From: an uncultured Tenacibaculum sp.
GTDB taxonomy: Bacteria; Bacteroidota; Bacteroidia; Flavobacteriales; Flavobacteriaceae
Length of the DNA: 36,688 nt
Assembly (NCBI RefSeq): GCF_947495995.1
Contig: NZ_CANMAX010000016.1
Location: 1-36,688 of the forward strand
Direction of reading: 5' to 3'
The position numbers and the translations under genes are program-made. Shown in pieces: positions 23,916 to 30,857 of this stretch (positions are counted from its first letter, which is position 1; the number at the start of each line of letters is the position of its first letter). Below the pieces are notes generated by a model, which worked only from the letters and a program-made list of their open reading frames with translations, ran no database searches and was not told the origin of the DNA.

Positions 23916-24983
23916 ATGAAACTAGAAGATTTCGGATATAACGACAAAATAAAGAAATATAGAATTCAACATGATTTAACAGGTTTTGGAATCGGAAGAA
24001 TTATTTCAGAGCATAAAGAAAGATATATCGTTAAAACTACAAAAGGAGAGTTTGATGCAGAAATAACAGGTAATTTAAGATATACAGCCAATAGCAGAGA
24101 AGATTTTCCTGCTGTAGGAGATTGGGTAACAATCTCTGAATATGATAAAAACAAAGTTCTTATACATAAAATTTTACCCAGAGAAACTATTATTGAAAGA
24201 TTGGCTGTAGGAAAACAAGGAGAGAAACAAATAATAGCTACTAATATTGATTTTGCTTTTATAGTACAAGCAGTTAACAATGATTTTAATATTAATAGGA
24301 TAGAAAGATATCTTACTATTTGTAATACATCTAACGTAAAACCAATTATTATTCTGAATAAGATTGATTTGATTAGCGATACTACTTTGAATGATTTATT
24401 ATTGAAAGTTAAAGCGAGAATTAATCATTTTCCAATACTTGCTTTAAGTAATAAGTCTCAAAAAGGTATTGATGAAGTAAAGGATTATATCGTAAAAGGA
24501 AAGACATATTGTTTGCTGGGTTCATCTGGAGTAGGAAAATCCAGTCTTTTAAATAACCTTTTAGGTAAACAATTGATGAAAACCAATACGATTAGTACGA
24601 GTTCTAATAAAGGTCGACATATTACAACACATCGAGAATTGATAGTCTTAGAAAATGGCGGAATTATAATTGACAATCCAGGAATGAGAGAAGTTGGTAT
24701 TGCAGATTCAGTTGAAGGGTTAGAAAAAACCTTTGAAATTATAATTGAGCTTTCTAAAAGTTGTAAATATAAAAATTGTACTCATACATTAGAAGCAGGT
24801 TGTGCTGTTATAGCAGCAGTTGAAAACAAAAAAGTGGATAAACTATCGTATGAAAATTATCTAAAAATGAAACGAGAAAAAGAACATTTTGAATTAACTG
24901 TAGCAGAAAAACGTAAGAAGGATAAAAATTTTGGCAAAATGGTTAAGCAGTTTAAAAACCTAAAGAAGTCAAACAGGTATTAA
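23916..24983 (+). CDS. rsgA: Ribosome small-subunit-dependent GTPase A (RsgA type)
   Basis: This 355-residue circularly permuted GTPase has an N-terminal OB-fold (FGIGRIISEHKERYIVKTTK; FPAVGDWVTI), G4 ILNKIDLI, then the P-loop GSSGVGKSSLLNNLLG near residues 200-215, the SSNKGRHITTHREL switch, the G3 motif DNPGMREVG, and the C-terminal zinc-binding part with CKYKNCTHTLEAGCAV. RsgA proteins bind the 30S subunit and release maturation factors at a late step of assembly. G3 has DNPG where many family members have DTPG. It is longer than the common form of about 300 residues, so it may be the second, longer RsgA paralogue found in some Bacteroidota; the main copy could lie elsewhere. It stands alone, with a 640-base gap upstream and a terminator after it. 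Confidence 0.93.
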   Translation: MKLEDFGYNDKIKKYRIQHDLTGFGIGRIISEHKERYIVKTTKGEFDAEITGNLRYTANSREDFPAVGDWVTISEYDKNKVLIHKILPRETIIERLAVGKQGEKQIIATNIDFAFIVQAVNNDFNINRIERYLTICNTSNVKPIIILNKIDLISDTTLNDLLLKVKARINHFPILALSNKSQKGIDEVKDYIVKGKTYCLLGSSGVGKSSLLNNLLGKQLMKTNTISTSSNKGRHITTHRELIVLENGGIIIDNPGMREVGIADSVEGLEKTFEIIIELSKSCKYKNCTHTLEAGCAVIAAVENKKVDKLSYENYLKMKREKEHFELTVAEKRKKDKNFGKMVKQFKNLKKSNRY

Positions 24984-25003
24984 TTACAGTTGTTAATATA
25001 GAA

Positions 25004-25038
25004 AAATAGCGGTTTGAAATGGATTCAAGCCGCTATTT
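25004..25038. terminator. Bidirectional terminator between rsgA and the LytTR gene
   Basis: AAATAGCGGTTTGAA (25004-25018) pairs with TTCAAGCCGCTATTT (25024-25038, one G-U pair) around five bases. On the minus strand T residues follow directly, so it ends the LytTR operon; it may also stop rsgA transcripts. Confidence 0.88.
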
Positions 25039-25075
25039 ATTAAAGTAATATTGTAAACGAAAAATATAGCAATAA

Positions 25076-25804
25076 CTACAATAAAAGACGTGATACAAAC
25101 TCTTCTCTTTTTCTTGTAGATACTGGTATTTTTACTCCTGATTTTAAAAATGCATATCCGGTTTTATCATACTTATCGATGAATCTTAGATTTACCATAT
25201 ACGATTGATGTGTTCTAACAAAAAGATCGTTAGGAAGTTGACTTTCAAATTCTTTAATAGGCTTTGAAGCAATGTAAGATTTTTTGTCATTGGTATAAAA
25301 AGTAGTGTAACCTTTATCTGATTGACAGTACATTAAATCTTCAAAACGGATGATTTGATATCCTTCTTGTAAACGTAATACAATATGTTCACGCTTATTT
25401 TCTATGAATTGTTCTTTAACAATTTCTATATGAGTAGATCGATCTGCGGTAATAGTTTGTACTCGATCAATTGCTTCACTTAGTTCATCAATATCAACAG
25501 GTTTTAAGATATAATCTACTGCTCCGTTTTTTATAGCTTGTAATGCGTATTGATCGTAAGCTGTAATAAAAATAACTTGAAATTTTAAATCCTTAACCTG
25601 ATCTAAAAAATCAAAAGCAATTCCGTCTTTTAAGTTAATGTCTAAAAAAATAAGATCGGGTTTACATGCTTTTGTAACTGTAATAGCTTCTTGTACAGAT
25701 TCGCATTCGCCAATAATATCTATGTCTTTATCTAAAGAAGCGATCATAGAAAGTAAGCCTTTTCTAATGTATAATTCGTCTTCTACTATTAATGCTTTAA
25801 TCAT
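25076..25804 (-). CDS. LytTR-family response regulator
   Basis: This 242-residue protein has a receiver domain (ALIVEDELYIRKG; phospho-acceptor Asp55 in LIFLDINLKDG; VIFITAYDQYALQAIKNGAV with the switch Thr; DYILKPVDIDEL with the conserved Lys) and a C-terminal LytTR DNA-binding domain (about 140-240: IVLRLQEGYQIIRFEDLMYC, NDLFVRTHQSYMVNLRFIDK). It is the output of the two TPR kinases encoded upstream and overlaps the kinase-like gene by eight bases. LytTR regulators usually bind imperfect direct repeats in promoters. Target genes are not evident here. Confidence 0.93.
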   Translation of the reverse strand: MIKALIVEDELYIRKGLLSMIASLDKDIDIIGECESVQEAITVTKACKPDLIFLDINLKDGIAFDFLDQVKDLKFQVIFITAYDQYALQAIKNGAVDYILKPVDIDELSEAIDRVQTITADRSTHIEIVKEQFIENKREHIVLRLQEGYQIIRFEDLMYCQSDKGYTTFYTNDKKSYIASKPIKEFESQLPNDLFVRTHQSYMVNLRFIDKYDKTGYAFLKSGVKIPVSTRKREEFVSRLLL

Positions 25805-27476
25805 AATTTTCTATTGTATAAGGAAGTATAAGTATGGTTGAATTCTTTATTTCACCCTTATAACTTGTGTTTTTAAATGTAATTTTTGAAGTTGTATTTA
25901 ACTTTTTAGAAAAAGCGTTAAATAACTCTTTCATTCTTTTTCTTTTCATAATCTGCTGAAACTTTAACTGATCTAAACGAGCTCCAGAATCTGTTACAAT
26001 ACAGGTTAAAACGTTGTTCGTAAAAGAAAAGTGTATTGAAATTTCTGGTTTGGCTATTGTTACGTTTGTGCAGTTTTCTATGGCAATTTCAATAAAAGGC
26101 TGAATTAACATAGGAGGAAACTGTATTTCTTCATATGTACATGCATCATCTACTTCAATATTGAAATTAAACTGCTGATTGTTTTCTATTTGCTGAATTT
26201 CTAAAAAGTGTTTTATAGTTGCAATTTCATCAGCAATAGGAACAATCGATTTTCTAGAGTTTTCAAGTAACAAACGTAAAAACTTAGAGAATTTAGAAAG
26301 GTATTTAATACTATTCGGATCGTCTTTAGCAATCATTTGTTGCATAGATTCCATAGAACTGTTAATGTAACTTGGTTTTAGTTTGATCCAGCTTAAAGTT
26401 CGATCTATTAAAAGGTTTTTATATGTAGATTGAATATTTCGATAGCTGAAAAAGAAGAAAGCAACAATTAATAAAAAAAGAATAGAAACAAAAAGAATAG
26501 TACTTTGTAGTATAATTCGTTTGTTGTTTTCTAATTCGTTATCAATGTAACGAACTTTCTTAGTGAGTAATTTTTCATTTTTACTTGCAGATGTAATTGA
26601 GATAATACGTTCATCAATTTGTTGCTGTAAGATTTCTTCGTTAGTATTTGAAATACTGTCTAAAAAAGTACTGGCTAATTTTCTTTTACCTGTAAGTTTA
26701 TAAAGTAAAAAATAACTATCGAAAATGTATTTCTTATTGTAAAGTTCACTTTTAGGTGTCAGTGAGTTATAAGCAGAATCTAAGTAGATTTTACTTAGCT
26801 TAAAGTTTCTGAGGTTTAAATAGGTAACTCCTAAGTTGTGGTATTTAATATTAATATACGGACTATCTTCCCCATATTCTTTCTTTTCTTGTTGTAAACT
26901 TTGTCTGAAGAAAGTCAAAGCTTCGTCGTATTTTTCTAGTTTTAATAAAATTGTAGCTAAATTATTCGTGTAGATAGTAAGCTTTTGATACGATGGTTTC
27001 GTGATCCTCTTGTACGTCTTATAAGCCTTTTCAGTTTGATTGTCAATTTTATAAATCATACCACAAGGAAAACAAGTTCTCATCATAACCATAGAATCTT
27101 TTTTCCTAAATGCTGGTAAAACTGAATCACAAAGTTGTACACCTTCTCTAATTTTATTTAAATCTGTTACATGTTCAACTTTTAACTGATATCCAACAAA
27201 CATATTTGCGGTATCTTTTGCTTTTCTGGCTTTATTAATCAATTCATTGGCTAAAACATACCCATTTCCATACTGCTTAGTTCTACCATAAGATCTAGAT
27301 AGGAAATAATATTCTTCAAAAGATAATTCTTGTTTGGCTTGTTTTATAGTTAGCGTATCAATTACTTTTTGATATTCGAAGTTGTCAAAAAGTTTTTTTA
27401 CTTTATTTTCTTGAGTATGCGCAATAAAAAAAGCACACATAGATAGTAATAAGCCGAGTATTATCTTTTTACACAT
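25797..27476 (-). CDS. Degenerate TPR histidine-kinase-like protein (pseudokinase)
   Basis: This 559-residue protein has a signal or anchor segment (IILGLLLSMCAFFIAH), TPR-like repeats (about 40-280), a membrane helix (about 322-344, ILQSTILFVSILFLLIVAFF) and a LytS-type kinase region. Its key residues are missing: the H-box reads IKLKPSYINSSMESM with Ser369 in place of the phospho-accepting His; the N-box reads QPFIEIAIENCTN where active proteins have VEN(S/A)I-HG; and the G-box reads VTDSGARL, losing DNGxG. It can hardly bind ATP or phosphorylate itself. It lies between an intact homologue (27480-29174) and the regulator. A likely role is as a sensor or scaffold that pairs with the active kinase. 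The reading frame is intact, so it appears maintained. Confidence 0.85.
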   Translation of the reverse strand: MCKKIILGLLLSMCAFFIAHTQENKVKKLFDNFEYQKVIDTLTIKQAKQELSFEEYYFLSRSYGRTKQYGNGYVLANELINKARKAKDTANMFVGYQLKVEHVTDLNKIREGVQLCDSVLPAFRKKDSMVMMRTCFPCGMIYKIDNQTEKAYKTYKRITKPSYQKLTIYTNNLATILLKLEKYDEALTFFRQSLQQEKKEYGEDSPYINIKYHNLGVTYLNLRNFKLSKIYLDSAYNSLTPKSELYNKKYIFDSYFLLYKLTGKRKLASTFLDSISNTNEEILQQQIDERIISITSASKNEKLLTKKVRYIDNELENNKRIILQSTILFVSILFLLIVAFFFFSYRNIQSTYKNLLIDRTLSWIKLKPSYINSSMESMQQMIAKDDPNSIKYLSKFSKFLRLLLENSRKSIVPIADEIATIKHFLEIQQIENNQQFNFNIEVDDACTYEEIQFPPMLIQPFIEIAIENCTNVTIAKPEISIHFSFTNNVLTCIVTDSGARLDQLKFQQIMKRKRMKELFNAFSKKLNTTSKITFKNTSYKGEIKNSTILILPYTIENYD

Positions 27477-27479
27477 ACG

Positions 27480-29174
27480 TTACTTTTTTTCTGTTGTTAA
27501 ATTTTTGAAAGGCAAATTGATTATTACCTCAGTACCTCTTTCATTTTTATATTCTAAATTTTGAATCCTTAAAGAGAAATTATGATTCATTTTTTTTGAA
27601 AGAATGGAAAGTCTTTCTTTAATAATTTGTGTTGCTAGTGAAGTTTTTTGTTGATTTTTCCTAGGTTTTTCACTAATTGAAAAACCAATTCCATTATCAG
27701 TAATAGTGCATATTATTTCGTCATTTGAAATTTCAAAAGACAATCGTATAGTTGGATTTTCAATTTCAGTTTTAAATCCGTGTATAATTGAATTTTCAAC
27801 AAAAGGCTGTAAAATCATTGAAGGAATTAAAAATTGATCATCAATATGTTCATCAATGTTAATCGTGAATTGAATATTTTTACTGGTACTTAAATTTTGA
27901 ATAGCGATATAATCCTGTAGCAACTGAACTTCATCTTTGATTGCTATAAACTTCTGAGTTTTTTCTTTAACTGTTGATTTTAAAATGTTTGAAAATTTTT
28001 CGATGTATTGTGTGGCTTTATCTTTTTCTTTATTCAATAACATACCTTGTAGAATAGAAAGCGAATTAAAGATAAAATGCGGTGTCATTTGAGAAGAAAG
28101 CAATTCTTGTTCATTAATAACTTTCTTGTATTTCAGTTGGATGTTTTTGTAGACTTTTAATAAAGTCCAACCTGTTAATAATGTAATTAATGAAAGTAGA
28201 ATAAGGTAGGTTTTTAATTTTTTTTCATTTGTAATTTTAATGTTGTTATTAATTACAGTTACCTTTTTTGTTAGATTACTTTTTCTTGAGTTAATAGCAT
28301 CTAATTCTTTCATTTTACGTTTAATCTTGTAATCGTAATACGAACTGTTTTCTACTTCAATTCTGTCTAAAACTCTTCTAGCATTATCCAATTCATCTTG
28401 AGATAAAAAGAAATCATAATAAGTATGTAGCCATAATCTTCGATGTAAGATAAAAGGAGTATGAAGCATTGCTCTTCCACCAGAATCTAAATGAATTTGA
28501 GCTTTTTTCCATTCTTTTTTAAGAATGAAAATTTTAGCCATATTCGTTAAACTCACATTAACAAATTTCAATTTATTGTCAATATAACTTTGCTGAATAC
28601 TCTTTTTAAAATAAGTTAAAGCTTCATCATATTTTCCGTTATTACTCAGAATTAAACCATAATAATTAAGATAAATTGGTGTGCTTTTAATAGTTTCATC
28701 TTTAATTTGATTGTAGAGGTTTAAGGCACTTTTAAATTGCTTTTTTTCATTGTAAAGAATTCCACATTTTAAGCACAATCCTTCATAATAAATGTCTTTG
28801 TTGACAGATAATTCTGGTAACTTTTCATCACAAAACTCTACACCTTCATTTACTTTAACTAGATCTACTAAACTTTCAGCTTTTAAATTATAAGCCTTGG
28901 CTAATGTTTTTAAATCTTTAGAATCTTTGAGACTAAAAATAAGTTTATCTAAAATAATTAAGCTTTTGTATTGCTGTTGTTGAGTATTGTAAGATTGCGC
29001 AAGTTCTAAATATTCTTTGATAGAAAGACCAATAGTTTGTTCCTTCATTTCAAGATTATCAATAGTCCTTTTATATTTTGATGTACTATCAATTACCGAG
29101 TTAGACTGACAATGAATAACATATGATGTAAAGAATACAAATAAGTATAACAGATATTTTATTTTAACTCGCAT
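27480..29174 (-). CDS. TPR sensor histidine kinase, LytS type (intact)
   Basis: This 564-residue protein has an N-terminal signal segment (YLLYLFVFFTSYVIHCQ), TPR-like repeats (about 50-270: YYGLILSNNGKYDEALTYFK; VSLTNMAKIFILKKEWKKAQ), a coiled region, a membrane helix (about 321-338, TYLILLSLITLLTGWTLL) and a complete LytS/YpdA-type kinase region. His366 lies in SQMTPHFIFNSLSILQGMLL. The N-box is ILQPFVENSIIHGF and the G-box is CTITDNGIGFSI. Intracellular transfer to the LytTR regulator two genes down is the usual arrangement. The exported TPR region probably senses a periplasmic protein or peptide. The following gene starts three bases after its stop. Confidence 0.92.
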   Translation of the reverse strand: MRVKIKYLLYLFVFFTSYVIHCQSNSVIDSTSKYKRTIDNLEMKEQTIGLSIKEYLELAQSYNTQQQQYKSLIILDKLIFSLKDSKDLKTLAKAYNLKAESLVDLVKVNEGVEFCDEKLPELSVNKDIYYEGLCLKCGILYNEKKQFKSALNLYNQIKDETIKSTPIYLNYYGLILSNNGKYDEALTYFKKSIQQSYIDNKLKFVNVSLTNMAKIFILKKEWKKAQIHLDSGGRAMLHTPFILHRRLWLHTYYDFFLSQDELDNARRVLDRIEVENSSYYDYKIKRKMKELDAINSRKSNLTKKVTVINNNIKITNEKKLKTYLILLSLITLLTGWTLLKVYKNIQLKYKKVINEQELLSSQMTPHFIFNSLSILQGMLLNKEKDKATQYIEKFSNILKSTVKEKTQKFIAIKDEVQLLQDYIAIQNLSTSKNIQFTINIDEHIDDQFLIPSMILQPFVENSIIHGFKTEIENPTIRLSFEISNDEIICTITDNGIGFSISEKPRKNQQKTSLATQIIKERLSILSKKMNHNFSLRIQNLEYKNERGTEVIINLPFKNLTTEKK

Positions 29175-29294
29175 TGAAAATTTGAATAAATACGAAAAAT
29201 AAGAAAGAAAGCTGATATGTAAACTTCTGAATCAATATTTGTATAAAAACAATGTATTTCTGTGTGTTTTGTATACTTAGATTTGATCAAAAAT

Positions 29295-29313
29295 TAATTG
29301 ATGATATCAATTA
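29295..29313. promoter_or_regulatory. Palindrome TAATTGAT-gat-ATCAATTA
   Basis: Perfect 8-bp arms with a three-base centre lie 121 bases upstream of the kinase start at 29174. The form suits a dimeric regulator site, but no T tract or matching site elsewhere in the window was seen. Confidence 0.35.
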
Positions 29314-29321
29314 TTGAGAAA

Positions 29322-29338
29322 AACCCCCCGTTCGGGTT
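29322..29338 (-). terminator. Possible minus-strand terminator AACCC-N7-GGGTT
   Basis: On the minus strand AACCC (29338-29334) pairs with GGGTT (29326-29322), then T residues follow to 29319. The stem is short. It might end a transcript that enters from the inverted-repeat region. Confidence 0.35.
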
Positions 29339-29394
29339 ATTGACCTAGATTAGTAGTTTGAGTAAAATTGTACTGTCAAAAATCAAACAGAAAA

Positions 29395-29454
29395 ATGAAT
29401 AGAAATTTAACCGTATTGCTATTTCACAATTCTTTGTGTACGCAAAATAAATAA
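29395..29454 (+). pseudogene. Signal-peptide relic of a surface-protein gene
   Basis: This ORF encodes MNRNLTVLLFHNSLCTQNK and stops. It resembles the start of the giant adhesin at 30858 (MNKKVSVLLLLFQCIIYAQ): the same MN-(R/K) start, the -VLL- core and the final (A/T)Q. It is preceded by an A-rich leader and an upstream hairpin with AACCC/GGGTT arms, as the adhesin is by ACCCCTG/CAGGGGT. No exported domain follows. The simplest reading is that the rest of the gene was lost or replaced; a short leader peptide is the alternative. Confidence 0.4.
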
Positions 29455-29460
29455 TCCCCC

Positions 29461-29604
29461 GCCCAACTCGTGTTCACTATAAATAACATTCGCTTGTAAA
29501 GTGGCTAAATTAAAGGTTCATAGTGAGAAAAGTAGTTTAGTTAAAATTGGTTGTCTTTAATAGAAGGGTCAAGTGTAAATAAGTTTTTATAGTACGAGTT
29601 GGGT
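29461..29604. repeat. 144-bp imperfect inverted repeat with attC-like end boxes
   Basis: The left end GCCCAACTCGT (29461-29471) is mirrored by ACGAGTTGGGT at the right end (29594-29604). Inside, ACTATAAA (29476-29483) mirrors TTTATAGT (29586-29593) with a four-base bulge GTTC on the left arm. The outermost seven bases, GCCCAAC and GTTGGGT, fit the integron attC R boxes RYYYAAC and GTTRRRY. Looser symmetry continues inwards (ATTAAAG on both arms). An inner alternative hairpin, TCACTAT (29475-29481) with ATAGTGA (29520-29526), competes for the same bases. The next ATG is nine bases after its end. Confidence 0.6.
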
Positions 29605-29613
29605 ATTTTTATT

Positions 29614-30732
29614 ATGAGTCTAGAAAAAGAAAACAAACATGAATGGGTTACAGCTGTTCATTTAAAAGAAGTTAGTAAACAATTAGCACGTTATAATGAT
29701 ATTCAAGCTTATAAAGAAATTAGAAAGCCTTACGATAAACGCTATTTAATTTCAGGGACTAAGGTTGTTTATATATTTCTATTCTTTATCCTCACCATTT
29801 GCTTTCCATATACATTTACATTCAATAATGAAAAGCCGACAAAGTTCGATTTTGTTTTTGTTGATTGGAAAATAGTTGTTTACATCTGTTTGCTAATTAT
29901 AAGTATCATTAGTTGCTTATATGATATTTTGCATCACAGGTATTATCGTTTAACAAAAATAACAGAGAGAAAGTTTAATAAAACCAAGGTTTATTATCAG
30001 ATTCGAAAGCATATGTCTTTCAAAAAATCAATTGATAATATCAATGAAGGTAAGGTAAGGTGGAACGTACATAAATGTAATAATAGTGAATCAAAATGGT
30101 ATAGTGATCATAATGAATTGCACAGGTTAAAACCTAAAAAGAATTTCAAATCAGTAAAAAAAGCAAAGGCTACTTTCGATAAATTAATGCTTGATAAAAC
30201 CATAACTGAAAGGAACTTAACTAGAGAAAAAACACAAATTTATAAACCTTCTTTTTTTCAATTTTTGAAAGAGAAAAATGAAATCTTTTATTTTAATCCT
30301 AATCAAAATTATAGAGGTATAGCCTTCTTCGGATTTCAATTGATACTCATATATTCTGGTTATTTTATGATTGACTTAACTACTACATTACACATCATTT
30401 TAGGAATACCTTTAAGTTTGCTTACCATGTTTTTTGTTTTTGTAAAGTTCGAAATTCTTTCTTCTAAACCTCGTTGTTTAAGAGTAATTGAAAGAAAAGT
30501 ACAACAAGGTTCATATCGTAAAACATCTTATCATTTGCAATCTTGTCCGGTAGACAAAAGAATGAATTCAAAATACTGGAAAGATATTAATCCGAATAAG
30601 ATTGGAAATTCAAATCATGGTCGATATTATACTTCTTATCTAGAAGTAGATAAAGAAGAGTTAATTAAACTATTTACTAAGCTAACAAAAGAGGATACTA
30701 TACATATCAAAGAAGAAACTGTAGATTATTAA
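29614..30732 (+). CDS. Four-helix membrane protein, unknown
   Basis: I choose ATG 29614 (372 residues); the TTG at 29599 lies in the inverted-repeat end box. The N-terminal part is cytosolic and basic (HEWVTAVHLKEVSKQLARYN). Two pairs of membrane helices are seen: about 55-75 (VVYIFLFFILTICFPYTFTF) and 90-110 (KIVVYICLLIISIISCLYDI), then about 235-255 (GIAFFGFQLILIYSGYFMID) and 262-282 (LHIILGIPLSLLTMFFVFV). Between them lies a soluble loop of about 120 residues rich in Lys/Arg. The two pairs look alike and may come from an internal duplication (HHRYYRLTKITERK against KPRCLRVIERKVQQG). No known family is recognised. It stands alone, directly after the attC-like repeat. Confidence 0.68.
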   Translation: MSLEKENKHEWVTAVHLKEVSKQLARYNDIQAYKEIRKPYDKRYLISGTKVVYIFLFFILTICFPYTFTFNNEKPTKFDFVFVDWKIVVYICLLIISIISCLYDILHHRYYRLTKITERKFNKTKVYYQIRKHMSFKKSIDNINEGKVRWNVHKCNNSESKWYSDHNELHRLKPKKNFKSVKKAKATFDKLMLDKTITERNLTREKTQIYKPSFFQFLKEKNEIFYFNPNQNYRGIAFFGFQLILIYSGYFMIDLTTTLHIILGIPLSLLTMFFVFVKFEILSSKPRCLRVIERKVQQGSYRKTSYHLQSCPVDKRMNSKYWKDINPNKIGNSNHGRYYTSYLEVDKEELIKLFTKLTKEDTIHIKEETVDY

Positions 30733-30788
30733 TGTATGTTTATGGTTCGATTAAATATTCTGTCAATTAAATAATTGAAAATTGAAAT

Positions 30789-30806
30789 ACCCCTGAAAAC
30801 AGGGGT
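30789..30806. promoter_or_regulatory. Palindrome ACCCCTG-aaaa-CAGGGGT before the adhesin
   Basis: Perfect 7-bp arms (30789-30795 and 30800-30806) around AAAA lie 22 bases upstream of the TACTTTTG element. No T tract follows, so I prefer an operator or activator site over a terminator for the preceding gene, though either is possible. Confidence 0.45.
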
Positions 30807-30827
30807 GTAATACATTATTACTGAAAC

Positions 30828-30835
30828 TACTTTTG
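30828..30835 (+). promoter_or_regulatory. Probable -7 element TACTTTTG for the adhesin
   Basis: TACTTTTG fits TAnnTTTG and lies 22 bases before ATG 30858. The -33 position lacks TTG; the palindrome at 30789-30806 is near that place, which suggests an activator-dependent promoter. Confidence 0.55.
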
Positions 30836-30857
30836 TGCTCTTAAATTGAGTTGAAAG

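Larger units (their letters stand above)
29175..29613. other. Complex 439-base gap between the kinase operon and the next gene
   Basis: From left to right it holds a short perfect palindrome (29295-29313), a GC-containing hairpin (29322-29338), an 18-19 codon ORF that looks like a signal-peptide relic (29395-29454), and a 144-base imperfect inverted repeat (29461-29604). Each is described separately. Confidence 0.75.

Noticed and set aside
29599..29613. TTG start for the membrane protein at 29614
   Set aside because: It falls in the GTTGGGT end of the inverted repeat; ATG 29614 fits better.
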